NCBI GenBank assembly: GCA_946481275.1
Contig: CAMLMV010000033.1
Span: forward strand, 1-64,000
From: an uncultured Massilia sp.
GTDB lineage: Bacteria; Pseudomonadota; Gammaproteobacteria; Burkholderiales; Burkholderiaceae
Length of the DNA stretch: 64,000 nt
Direction of reading: 5' to 3'
The position numbers and the translations under genes were made by a program. Each line of letters starts with the position of its first letter. Within the stretch, counting starts at the first letter, position 1. Shown piece by piece: positions 43,131 through 51,188 of this stretch. The notes beneath the pieces were generated by a model. It did no database searches, was not told where the DNA came from, and worked only from the letters and a program-made list of their open reading frames with translations.

Positions 43131-44768
43131 ATGGAACGCCGTACCTTCCTTAAAATCGGTGCCGGGACCGCCGGTGCCATGCTGGTGCCCGTCTTCGGCA
43201 ACGCCATCGCCGCCGAGGAGCTGCTGACCGCGATGCCCATCGCGGCCAAGAAGGCGTTGGCCGACACCGCGCTGAACGCCGCCACCAAGGCCGGCGCGAG
43301 CTATTGCGACGTGCGCATCGGCCGCTATCTCAACCAGTACATCATCACCCGCGACCTGAACGTCGAGAACGTGACGAACACGGAATCGGCCGGCGTCGGC
43401 GTGCGCGTGGTGGTCAACGGCGCGTACGGCTTCGCCGCCACCAACGACATGACCCCGGACGGCATTGCGGGCGCGGCGCGCCAGGCGGTGGCGATCGCCA
43501 AGGCGAACGCCAAGCTGCAGTCCGAGCCGGTTCGTCTCGCACCGGTCAAGGGCGTGGGCGAGGTGTCGTGGGCGACCCCGATCGTCAAGGACTGGCGCGC
43601 GGTGCCCATCAAGGAGAAGGCCGAACTGCTGATCGCGGCGAACAAGGCAGGCATGGATGCCGGCGCGAGCTTCATGCAGTCGATGCTGTTCCAGGTGAAC
43701 CAGCAGAAGTACTTCGCATCGACCGACGGCTCGTACATCGACCAGGACCTGCAGCGCCTGTGGGCGCCGTTCTCCGCGACCGCGGTGGACAAGGCCAGCG
43801 GCAAGTTCCGCTCGCGGAACGGCCTGTCGACGCCGGTCGGCATGGGCTACGAATACCTGGAGGCCCGCAAGGAAGACAAGATCAAGGCGGCGGGCGGCGT
43901 CGCCACGCTGTACACGAAATCGTACGACATCGTCGAGGACGCGCGCGCCGCGGGCCGCGACGCCAAGCGCAAGCTGACCGCGAAGTCGGTCACGCCGGGT
44001 AAATACGACCTGGTGCTATCGCCCGAACACCTGTACCTGACGATCCACGAATCCGTCGGCCACCCCACCGAGCTCGATCGCGTGCTGGGCTACGAGGCGA
44101 ACTACGCCGGCACCAGCTTCGCCACGCTGGATAAATGGGAGTCGAAGTCGTTCAAGTACGGCTCGCCGCTGGTGAACATCGTCGCCGACAAGACGACCCC
44201 GGGCTCGCTGGGCAACGTGGGCTACGACGACGAAGGCGTCAAGACCAAGCGCTGGGACATCATCAAGGACGGCATCCTCGTCAGCTACCAGGCCACGCGC
44301 GACCAGGCGCACATCATCGGCAAGGAAGAGTCGGACGGCTGCTCGTACGCGGACAGCTGGAGCAACGTGCAGTTCCAGCGCATGCCGAACGTCTCCCTGC
44401 AGTCCGGGAAGAAGAAGCTGACGCCGGACGAGATGGTCAAGGACATCAAGAAGGGCATCTACATCGTGGGCGAGGGTTCGTTCTCGATCGACCAGCAGCG
44501 CTACAACTTCCAGTTCGGCGGCCAGCTGTTCTACGAGATCAACAACGGCAAGATCGGCCAGATGCTGGAAGACGTGGCGTACCAGTCGAACACGCAGGAC
44601 TTCTGGAATGCGTGCACGGCGATCTGCGACGAACGCGACTGGCGCATGGGCGGCTCCTTCTTCGACGGCAAGGGCCAGCCTCCGCAAATCAGCATCGTGT
44701 CGCACGGGTCGTCGACCGCGCGCTTCAACGGCATCAACGTCATCAACACCGCCCGCAAGATCGGCTAA
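43131..44768 (+). CDS. TldD-family metalloprotease with Tat signal (copy 1)
   Basis: A 545-residue zinc peptidase of the TldD/PmbA superfamily. The N-terminus MERRTFLKIGAGTAGAML is a twin-arginine (Tat) signal (RRTFLK, hydrophobic core, GNAIAA cleavage region). The zinc motif is H306-E-S-V-G-H311, matching TldD HExxxH, and C499 (TAICDERD) fits the third ligand Cys of E. coli TldD. TldD cleaves unfolded peptides as a heterodimer with TldE. E. coli TldD is cytosolic, so the Tat signal is unusual. AGGAGAA precedes ATG 43131. First gene of the nine-gene run 43131-54668 and very similar to copy 2 at 46173. Confidence 0.9.
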   Translation: MERRTFLKIGAGTAGAMLVPVFGNAIAAEELLTAMPIAAKKALADTALNAATKAGASYCDVRIGRYLNQYIITRDLNVENVTNTESAGVGVRVVVNGAYGFAATNDMTPDGIAGAARQAVAIAKANAKLQSEPVRLAPVKGVGEVSWATPIVKDWRAVPIKEKAELLIAANKAGMDAGASFMQSMLFQVNQQKYFASTDGSYIDQDLQRLWAPFSATAVDKASGKFRSRNGLSTPVGMGYEYLEARKEDKIKAAGGVATLYTKSYDIVEDARAAGRDAKRKLTAKSVTPGKYDLVLSPEHLYLTIHESVGHPTELDRVLGYEANYAGTSFATLDKWESKSFKYGSPLVNIVADKTTPGSLGNVGYDDEGVKTKRWDIIKDGILVSYQATRDQAHIIGKEESDGCSYADSWSNVQFQRMPNVSLQSGKKKLTPDEMVKDIKKGIYIVGEGSFSIDQQRYNFQFGGQLFYEINNGKIGQMLEDVAYQSNTQDFWNACTAICDERDWRMGGSFFDGKGQPPQISIVSHGSSTARFNGINVINTARKIG

Positions 44769-44786
44769 GGCAGGGGACCCCACATC

Positions 44787-46124
44787 ATGACCATCCTGAC
44801 CCAGGAACAGACCAAACATATCACCGACCGCGTCCTCTCGTTCTCGAAGGCGGACGAATGCATCGTCACCGTGAGCGGCAGCCGCAACGGCAATATCCGC
44901 TTCGCGCGCAACCAGGTCTCCACCGCCGGCCTCGCGGACGACACCAACATCGCCGTGACGGTCGCTTTCGGCAAGCGCCAGGGCACCGCCACCATCAACG
45001 AATTCGACGACAAGTCGCTGGAAAAAGTCGTGCGCCGCGCCGAGGACCTGGCGCGCCTGGCGCCGGAGAATCCGGAGTTCATGCCGGCCGTCTCGAAGCA
45101 GGAGTACAAGGCGTCGCAGACGTTCAGCGCGAAGACGGCCGCCATCGATCCGGAATTCCGCGCCCAGACCGCGGCGTACGCGATCGAAGCCTGCAAGAAG
45201 AACAAGCTCGTGGCCGCCGGCTTCTTCACGGACGGTAACCAGTTCTCCAGCGTGGCCAACTCGAACGGCGTGTACGGCCACCAGCAGCAGACGAGCCTCG
45301 ACTTCACCTGCACCGTGCGCACGGAAGACGGCCGCGGCTCCGGCTGGGTCAAGCGCTCGGCCACCGACGCGAACAGGTTCGACGCGCGCGAAGCGGCCGA
45401 CGTCGCGATCGAGAAGGCGCTGCGCTCCGTCGACGCGAAGGCGCTGGAACCGGGCCGCTACACCGTGATCCTGGAACCGGCCGCCACGTCCGAGCTGCTG
45501 GGCTACATGCTGTTCGGCTTCGACGCGCGCCAGACCGACGAAGGCCGCAGCTTCCTGTCGAAGAAGGGCGGCGCCTCGCGCCTGGGCGACAAGCTGTTCG
45601 ACCAGCAGGTCAACATCTGGGCCGACCCGTGGAATCCGGACGTGCCCGTGCTGCCGTGGGACACCGAGAACCTCATCGCCCGCAAGCGCATGGACCTGAT
45701 CAAGGACGGCAAGGTCAATGCACTGAACTACTCGCAGTACTGGGCCAAGAAGAAGGGCGTGCCGGCGACGGCCACGCCGGGCAACATCATCATGGCCGGC
45801 ACGGACAAGTCGACGGCGGAGCTGATCGCCAACACGAAGAAGGGCGTGCTCGTGACCCGCACGTGGTACATCCGCATGGTTGACCCGCAATCCGTGCTGC
45901 TGACGGGCCTGACCCGCGACGGCACGTTCTACATCGAGAACGGCAAGATCAAGTACCCGATCAAGAACTTCCGCTTCAACGAGAGCCCCGTCACGATGCT
46001 CAACAACATCGAGGAGATCGGCAAGCCGGTCGTCATCGGTGGCGACGAGGTGCCGTTCCAGATGCTGATTCCGCCGATGAAGGTACGCGACTTCAACTTC
46101 ACGTCGCTGTCGGACGCGGTTTGA
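44787..46124 (+). CDS. TldE/PmbA-type partner protein without signal peptide
   Basis: A 445-residue TldD/PmbA superfamily protein. It lacks the HExxxH zinc motif, as TldE proteins do, and has family segments VAFGKRQGTATINEFDDKSLEKVVRRAEDLARLAP and EPGRYTVILEPAATSELLGYMLFGFDAR. The N-terminus (MTILTQEQTKHITDRVLSFSK) is hydrophilic with no Sec, Tat or lipoprotein signal. The gene lies 18 bp after TldD copy 1 and 48 bp before copy 2. In E. coli TldD and TldE form a heterodimer, so this is the expected subunit for either TldD; lack of its own signal suggests export in complex with TldD through Tat, or a cytosolic location. Confidence 0.88.
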   Translation: MTILTQEQTKHITDRVLSFSKADECIVTVSGSRNGNIRFARNQVSTAGLADDTNIAVTVAFGKRQGTATINEFDDKSLEKVVRRAEDLARLAPENPEFMPAVSKQEYKASQTFSAKTAAIDPEFRAQTAAYAIEACKKNKLVAAGFFTDGNQFSSVANSNGVYGHQQQTSLDFTCTVRTEDGRGSGWVKRSATDANRFDAREAADVAIEKALRSVDAKALEPGRYTVILEPAATSELLGYMLFGFDARQTDEGRSFLSKKGGASRLGDKLFDQQVNIWADPWNPDVPVLPWDTENLIARKRMDLIKDGKVNALNYSQYWAKKKGVPATATPGNIIMAGTDKSTAELIANTKKGVLVTRTWYIRMVDPQSVLLTGLTRDGTFYIENGKIKYPIKNFRFNESPVTMLNNIEEIGKPVVIGGDEVPFQMLIPPMKVRDFNFTSLSDAV

Positions 46125-46172
46125 TGTGAACGGGTGGGCACGGCGTGCCCACCCTGCCACGATGGAGACACA

Positions 46173-47810
46173 ATGGAACGTCGTACCTTCCTCAAAATCG
46201 GTGCCGGCACGGCCGGCGCCATGCTGGTTCCCGTGTTCGGCAACGCGATCGCCGCCGAGGAACTGCTCAATCCCCTCGCGTTGAGCTTCAAGAAATCGCT
46301 GGCCGACACCGCGATGGACGCCGCGAAAAAAGCGGGCGCCTCGTACTGCGACGTGCGCATCGGCCGCTACCTGAACCAGTACATCACCACGCGCGACCTG
46401 AACGTCGAGAGCGTGACGAATACCGAATCGACGGGCATCGGCGTGCGCGTGATCGCCGCCGGCGCCTACGGCTTCGCCGCCACGAATTCACTGACGCCGG
46501 ATGCCGTCGCCGGCGCCGCGCGGCAAGCCGTCGCCATCGCGAAGGCCAACGCGAAGCTGCAGACGGAGCCCGTGCAGCTCGCGCCGGTGAAGGGCGTGGG
46601 CGAAGTCGCGTGGGCGACGCCGATCAGGAAAGACTGGCGCAGCGTGCCCGTGAAGGACAAGGCCGACATGCTGATCGCCGCGAACAAGGCGGGCCTCGCG
46701 GCCGGCGCCAGCTTCATGACGGCGAACCTGTTCCAGGTGAACCAGCAGAAGTATTTTGCATCGACCGACGGCTCGTACATCGACCAGGACATCCACCGCC
46801 TGTGGGCGCCGATCAACGCGACGGCGGTCGACAAGGCGACGGGCAAATTCCGTTCGCGGGCGGGCCTGGCGCCGCCGGTCGGCATGGGCTACGAGTATTT
46901 CGACGTGAAGCCGGAGCACAAGGTGCGCGCGGCCGGCGGCGTGGCCACGCTGTACAACGGCGGCTACGACATCGTCGAGGAAGCGAAGAACGCGGGCCGC
47001 CAGGCGCGCGAAAAGCTCACGGCGAAGAGCGTGGACCCGGGCAAGTATGACCTCGTGCTGGCGCCGGAAAACCTGTTCCTGACGATCCACGAATCCGTCG
47101 GCCACCCCACGGAACTGGACCGCGTGCTGGGCTACGAAGCCAACTACGCCGGCACGAGCTTCTGCACGCTGGATAAATGGGAATCTCGTAAGTTCAACTT
47201 CGGCTCGAAGATCGTCAACTTCACGGGCGACAAGACGGCGCCGGGATCGCTGGGCGCCGTCGCCTACGACGACGAAGGCGTGCCGGCGAAGCGCTGGGAC
47301 ATCATCAGGGACGGCATCCTCGTCAACTACCAGGCCACGCGCGACCAGGCGCACATCATCGGCGAAAAGGAATCGCACGGCTGCTCGTACGCGGACAGCT
47401 GGAGCAAGGTGCAGTTCCAGCGCATGCCAAACGTGTCGCTCGTCCCCGGCAAGCAAAGGCTCACGCCGGACGAGATGGTCAAGGACGTCAAGAAGGGCAT
47501 CTACATCCTCGGCCGCGGTTCCTACTCCATCGACCAGCAGCGCTACAACTTCCAGTTCGGCGGCCAGCTGTACTTCGAGATCAAGGACGGCAAGATCGGC
47601 CAGATGCTGGAAGACGTGGCCTACCAGTCGAACACGCAGGACTTCTGGAATGCGTGCACGGCGATCTGCGACGAGCGCGACTGGCGCATGAGCGGCTCCT
47701 TCTTCGACGGCAAGGGCCAGCCGAGCCAGGTCAGCGCCGTGTCGCACGGCACGTCGACGACGCGCTTCAACGGCATCAACGTGATCAACACGGGCCGCAA
47801 GATCGGCTGA
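46173..47810 (+). CDS. TldD-family metalloprotease with Tat signal (copy 2)
   Basis: A second 545-residue TldD, the same length as copy 1. The Tat signal MERRTFLKIGAGTAGAML continues identical to copy 1 through about residue 32, while codons differ at many third positions, so it is an old duplication under selection rather than a recent copy. The HESVGH zinc motif and the C-terminal CDERDWRM segment are kept. Differences cluster in surface segments (for example FDVKPEHKVRAAGG versus LEARKEDKIKAAGG). GGAG lies before ATG 46173. It is followed 5 bp later by the DUF4159 gene. Confidence 0.9.
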   Translation: MERRTFLKIGAGTAGAMLVPVFGNAIAAEELLNPLALSFKKSLADTAMDAAKKAGASYCDVRIGRYLNQYITTRDLNVESVTNTESTGIGVRVIAAGAYGFAATNSLTPDAVAGAARQAVAIAKANAKLQTEPVQLAPVKGVGEVAWATPIRKDWRSVPVKDKADMLIAANKAGLAAGASFMTANLFQVNQQKYFASTDGSYIDQDIHRLWAPINATAVDKATGKFRSRAGLAPPVGMGYEYFDVKPEHKVRAAGGVATLYNGGYDIVEEAKNAGRQAREKLTAKSVDPGKYDLVLAPENLFLTIHESVGHPTELDRVLGYEANYAGTSFCTLDKWESRKFNFGSKIVNFTGDKTAPGSLGAVAYDDEGVPAKRWDIIRDGILVNYQATRDQAHIIGEKESHGCSYADSWSKVQFQRMPNVSLVPGKQRLTPDEMVKDVKKGIYILGRGSYSIDQQRYNFQFGGQLYFEIKDGKIGQMLEDVAYQSNTQDFWNACTAICDERDWRMSGSFFDGKGQPSQVSAVSHGTSTTRFNGINVINTGRKIG

Positions 47811-47815
47811 AGAGA

Positions 47816-48436
47816 ATGGCGACGTACGACTTCTACTTCACGCGGCTGACGTACGAGTCGGGCGACTGGGACGTGGACCAGCGCATGCCCAGCAACGTCC
47901 TGAACTCGCTCGTCGAGTACACGACGTTGCGGGTGGATACCGCCGAGCGCATCGTCGCATTGGCGGACCCGAAGATTCTGGAAGCGCCGTTCTGCTACCT
48001 GGCCGGGCACAAGCTCGTGCAATTCACGCCGGCCGAGCGGCGCAACTTCGAGCGCTACGTGAAGGGCGGCGGCTTCGTGTTCGTGGACGACTGCAACCAC
48101 GACATCGACGGCCTGTTCGCCAAATCCTTCGAGGCCGAGATGGCGCGCATCTTCGGCCCGAAGGCGCTGCACAAGATCCCCAACAACCACCGGCTGTATT
48201 CCAGCTTCTTCCACTTCGACGGGCCGCCCAACACGGCGGTGGAACTGAACGGCTGGGGCGACGATCTCGTGCACGAATACCTGCGCGCCATCGAGGTGGG
48301 TGGCCGCATCGGCGTGCTGTACTCGAACAAGGACTACGGCTGCGAGTGGGACTACGACTTCCGCAACAAGCGCTGGCTCGCGGTCGACAACACGCGCTTT
48401 GCAGTCAACATCATTCAATACGCGTTAGGAGCATAG
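47816..48436 (+). CDS. DUF4159-domain protein
   Basis: A 206-residue protein of the DUF4159 family (PF13709). Motifs: FYFTRLTYESGDWDVDQRMPSNVLNSLVEYTTL, GGFVFVDDCNHDIDGLF (a glutamine-amidotransferase-like turn) and GVLYSNKDYGCEWDYDF. Members usually sit beside MoxR ATPase, DUF58 and BatA genes, as here. No signal peptide or membrane helix, so cytosolic or membrane-peripheral. It starts 5 bp after TldD copy 2 and ends 2 bp before the MoxR gene; co-translation is likely. Biochemical role unknown. Confidence 0.85.
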   Translation: MATYDFYFTRLTYESGDWDVDQRMPSNVLNSLVEYTTLRVDTAERIVALADPKILEAPFCYLAGHKLVQFTPAERRNFERYVKGGGFVFVDDCNHDIDGLFAKSFEAEMARIFGPKALHKIPNNHRLYSSFFHFDGPPNTAVELNGWGDDLVHEYLRAIEVGGRIGVLYSNKDYGCEWDYDFRNKRWLAVDNTRFAVNIIQYALGA

Positions 48437-48438
48437 AA

Positions 48439-49434
48439 GTGGCAGAAGCGGCATGGACTGAGAACGAGATCGCCGACCTCGCGGCGAAGGTGGACGCGCT
48501 CAAGGCGAGCATGGGCCGCGTGATCATCGGCCAGCGCGACGTGATCGACCTGCTGGTGACGTGCCTGCTGGGCGGCGGCCATGCGCTCGTCGAGGGCGTG
48601 CCGGGCCTCGGCAAGACGCTGCTCGTGAAATCGCTGGCGCAGGCGACCGACATGCAGTTCCGGCGCGTGCAGTTCACGCCGGACCTGATGCCGTCCGATA
48701 TCGTCGGCACCGAGATCCTGGAAGAAGACCAGGCCACGCGCCAGCGCGTGTTCCGCTTCCAGCCGGGCCCCGTGTTCACGCAGGTGCTGCTCGCGGACGA
48801 GATCAACCGCGCGCCGCCGAAGACGCAGTCCGCGCTGCTGGAAGCGATGCAGGAACGCAGCGTGACCTTCGCCGGCCAGACGCACAAGCTGCCCAAGCCG
48901 TTCTTCGTGCTCGCGACGCAGAACCCGATCGAGCAGGCCGGCACGTATCCGCTGCCGGAAGCGCAGCTCGACCGCTTCCTGCTGCGCATCGACGTCGGCT
49001 ACCCGACCGAGGATGAAGAGATGATGATGGTCGGCGCGACGACGCATGCCGGCCTGCGCGATGCCGATCCCGCGATGGACCTCGAGACGCTGCTGCGCCT
49101 GCAGCAGCTCGTGCGCGACATCGAGATCTCGGATGCGATGCTGCGCTACGCGACGCGCCTCGTGCGCGCGACGCGCCCGGCCGATTCGCCCGTCGAAGCG
49201 ATCCGCAAGCACATCGGCTGGGGTGCCGGCCCGCGCGCCGGCCAGGCCCTCGTGCTGGCGTCGAAGGCGCGCGCGCTGATGCATGGGCGCCTCGCCGTCA
49301 CGCGCGACGACATTGGCGCGATGCTGCTGCCCGTGCTGGCGCACCGCGTGCTGCGCAATTTCGAGGCCGAGGCGGACGGCGTCGCCATCGCGGACATCCT
49401 CGCCGCGCTGCATGCCGGCATCCGTGCCGAGTAA
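48439..49434 (+). CDS. MoxR-family AAA+ ATPase
   Basis: A 331-residue AAA+ chaperone-like ATPase starting at GTG, with AGGAG 7 bp upstream. Walker A G53-V-P-G-L-G-K-T60, Walker B LLADEINRAPPK (D120, E121), sensor 1 VLATQNPIEQAGTYPLPEAQLDRF and arginine-rich sensor 2 region RKHIGWGAGPRAGQ are complete. MoxR proteins act with vWA-domain partners to mature or load metal cofactors or assemble protein complexes. The partners here should be the DUF58 and BatA-like proteins encoded directly downstream. Confidence 0.95.
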   Translation: MAEAAWTENEIADLAAKVDALKASMGRVIIGQRDVIDLLVTCLLGGGHALVEGVPGLGKTLLVKSLAQATDMQFRRVQFTPDLMPSDIVGTEILEEDQATRQRVFRFQPGPVFTQVLLADEINRAPPKTQSALLEAMQERSVTFAGQTHKLPKPFFVLATQNPIEQAGTYPLPEAQLDRFLLRIDVGYPTEDEEMMMVGATTHAGLRDADPAMDLETLLRLQQLVRDIEISDAMLRYATRLVRATRPADSPVEAIRKHIGWGAGPRAGQALVLASKARALMHGRLAVTRDDIGAMLLPVLAHRVLRNFEAEADGVAIADILAALHAGIRAE

Positions 49435-49437
49435 CAC

Positions 49438-50322
49438 GTGCTTGATAGTTCGGCGCTGATCGCGCACACGACCAACCTCGACCTCGTGGTGCGCCACGTG
49501 CTGGCGGGGCTCGGCCACGGCATCCACGCCGGGCGCGAGCGGGGCGCCGGCGTCGAGTTCTCGGAATACCGGGCCTATGCACCCGGCGACGAGTGGCGCC
49601 GCGTCGACTGGAAACTCCTCGCGCGCGCCGATCGATATTATGTGCGCGAGGCCGAGCGCGACAGCCACGTCGCCGTCTGGCTCGTGCTGGACGCGACCGC
49701 GTCGATGGCGGAACCCAGCCGCAGCGTGGAAGGGCTCACGAAGCTGCAGTACGCACGCGTGCTGCTCGCGTGCGTAGCCGCCATCGCGCAGCGCCAGGGT
49801 GACGCGTTCGGGCTCGTCGTGTGCCGCGGCGAGCGCGCCGATTTCACGCCGGCCGCGCGCGGGCCGCGCCAGCTGCAGCGCGTGCTGGCGCGCCTGAACG
49901 GGGTGGACGCGGGCGGCGTGCTGCCCGGCGCCGACACCCTGCGCGCCAGCCTGCATTTCAGTCGTGCGCCCGGCGTCGTCTGCGTGGCGAGCGACTTCCT
50001 CGACTGGCCGTCGCCGCTGTCCGACGCACTGCTGCGCCTGCGCCGCATGCGCCACGACGTGCGCGCGCTGTGCCTGCACACGCAGGCCGAGGTGGATGCC
50101 GCGTTCGACACCGCGCCGGCTTATCGCGACCCCGAGCACGGCGGCGCCGTCTACCGCTTCGGCCGCGACGTCAAGGACGCGTACGTCCGCAACCGCGCGG
50201 TGCACTTCGACGAGGTCGTGCGTGCCTGCCGCAAGAACGACGTGCCGCTGGTCCAGGCGCGTATCGAGCAGGCGCCGGGAGAGGTCCTGCGCGCCTGGTT
50301 ACGGGGAGCGCGGGCCGCATGA
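49438..50322 (+). CDS. DUF58 protein with vWA-like fold
   Basis: A 294-residue protein of the DUF58 family. It contains the diagnostic FSEYRAYAPGDEWRRVDWKLLARADRYYVREAERD (residues about 41-75) and a vWA-type metal site LVLDATASMA (D85, T87, S89). The start is GTG 49438, three bases after the MoxR stop, and the end overlaps the next gene (ATGA). DUF58 proteins are the usual MoxR partners; this one appears soluble. Confidence 0.92.
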   Translation: MLDSSALIAHTTNLDLVVRHVLAGLGHGIHAGRERGAGVEFSEYRAYAPGDEWRRVDWKLLARADRYYVREAERDSHVAVWLVLDATASMAEPSRSVEGLTKLQYARVLLACVAAIAQRQGDAFGLVVCRGERADFTPAARGPRQLQRVLARLNGVDAGGVLPGADTLRASLHFSRAPGVVCVASDFLDWPSPLSDALLRLRRMRHDVRALCLHTQAEVDAAFDTAPAYRDPEHGGAVYRFGRDVKDAYVRNRAVHFDEVVRACRKNDVPLVQARIEQAPGEVLRAWLRGARAA

Positions 50323-51188
50323 ACGGAATGAGCTTGTGGTGGTGGGCGCTGCCTGTCGTGGTGCTGCCCATCCTGTGGCACCGCCAGAAGCGCGAGCAGA
50401 CGAAGACGTCGCTGCTCGCCTCCGCGCGCTTCCTGCCGGCGGCGGAACCGAAGCTGCGGCGCGTGTGGCGCTGGCACGACGTGATCCTGCTGGCGCTGCG
50501 CTGCCTGTTGCTCGTGACCCTGATCGCGCTGCTGGCCGACCTCGTGCTGGCGTGGCGCGGGGACACGGTGCTGGTCGTGCCGGGGACGCCGCCGGCCGTC
50601 GTTGAAAAAGAAGCTGGGCAGCGCATCGCGCTGCCCGATCGCGACGCGGTGACGTGGCTGCACGCGCATGAGCGCGAATTCGAACCGGGCGCGCGCGTGG
50701 TCGTCGTCGGCGACGCCGTCATGCCGGCCGTGCGGCCGCGCTTCCGGCATGCCGTCGAGCTGCGCACGGTGGCGGCACCTGCCGTACCGGCCGAGCGCCA
50801 TGTCGCCGTCTTCAGCGACCGCGCCGAAGACTGGCGCCGGCTGTTCGCGGCGGCCGAGGGCGCGTGGCATATCGTCGTCGATGCGGCGCCCGGACCGCGC
50901 ACGGACCTCGTCGTGTGGGACCGGCCCGACGCGCCGCCGGCCGGCCTGCGCGCACCGCTGTGGCGCGCAGAGCCGCCGCACGATACCGACGGCGCACGCG
51001 CCCTGTTCGCCGCGTGGCAGCGCCAGTATTTCGGCGTACAACCCTACACGGCGCCCGCACAGGCACTCGCGCCGGACGCCGCCGCGCCGGCCGGACCGGC
51101 TTCCGGCGCGCTGCGCCACTGGCTGGGTCTCGCGCTCGTCGTGCTGTTCGCACTCGAAAGGATTGTCACCCATGTCCGGCGCCGCTGA
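50319..51188 (+). CDS. BatA-N-terminal-domain membrane protein
   Basis: A 289-residue membrane protein with the N-terminal aerotolerance BatA signature (MSLWWWALPVVVLPILWHRQKREQTKTSLLASARFLP). The first helix is at about residues 4-20, a second at about 55-75 (LLALRCLLLVTLIALLADLVLAW) and one near the C-terminus (LGLALVVLFALERIV). No vWA metal site is seen, so it may be only an anchor or scaffold for the MoxR/DUF58 pair. ATGA overlap with the DUF58 stop; it overlaps the next gene by 17 bp. Confidence 0.85.
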   Translation: MNGMSLWWWALPVVVLPILWHRQKREQTKTSLLASARFLPAAEPKLRRVWRWHDVILLALRCLLLVTLIALLADLVLAWRGDTVLVVPGTPPAVVEKEAGQRIALPDRDAVTWLHAHEREFEPGARVVVVGDAVMPAVRPRFRHAVELRTVAAPAVPAERHVAVFSDRAEDWRRLFAAAEGAWHIVVDAAPGPRTDLVVWDRPDAPPAGLRAPLWRAEPPHDTDGARALFAAWQRQYFGVQPYTAPAQALAPDAAAPAGPASGALRHWLGLALVVLFALERIVTHVRRR

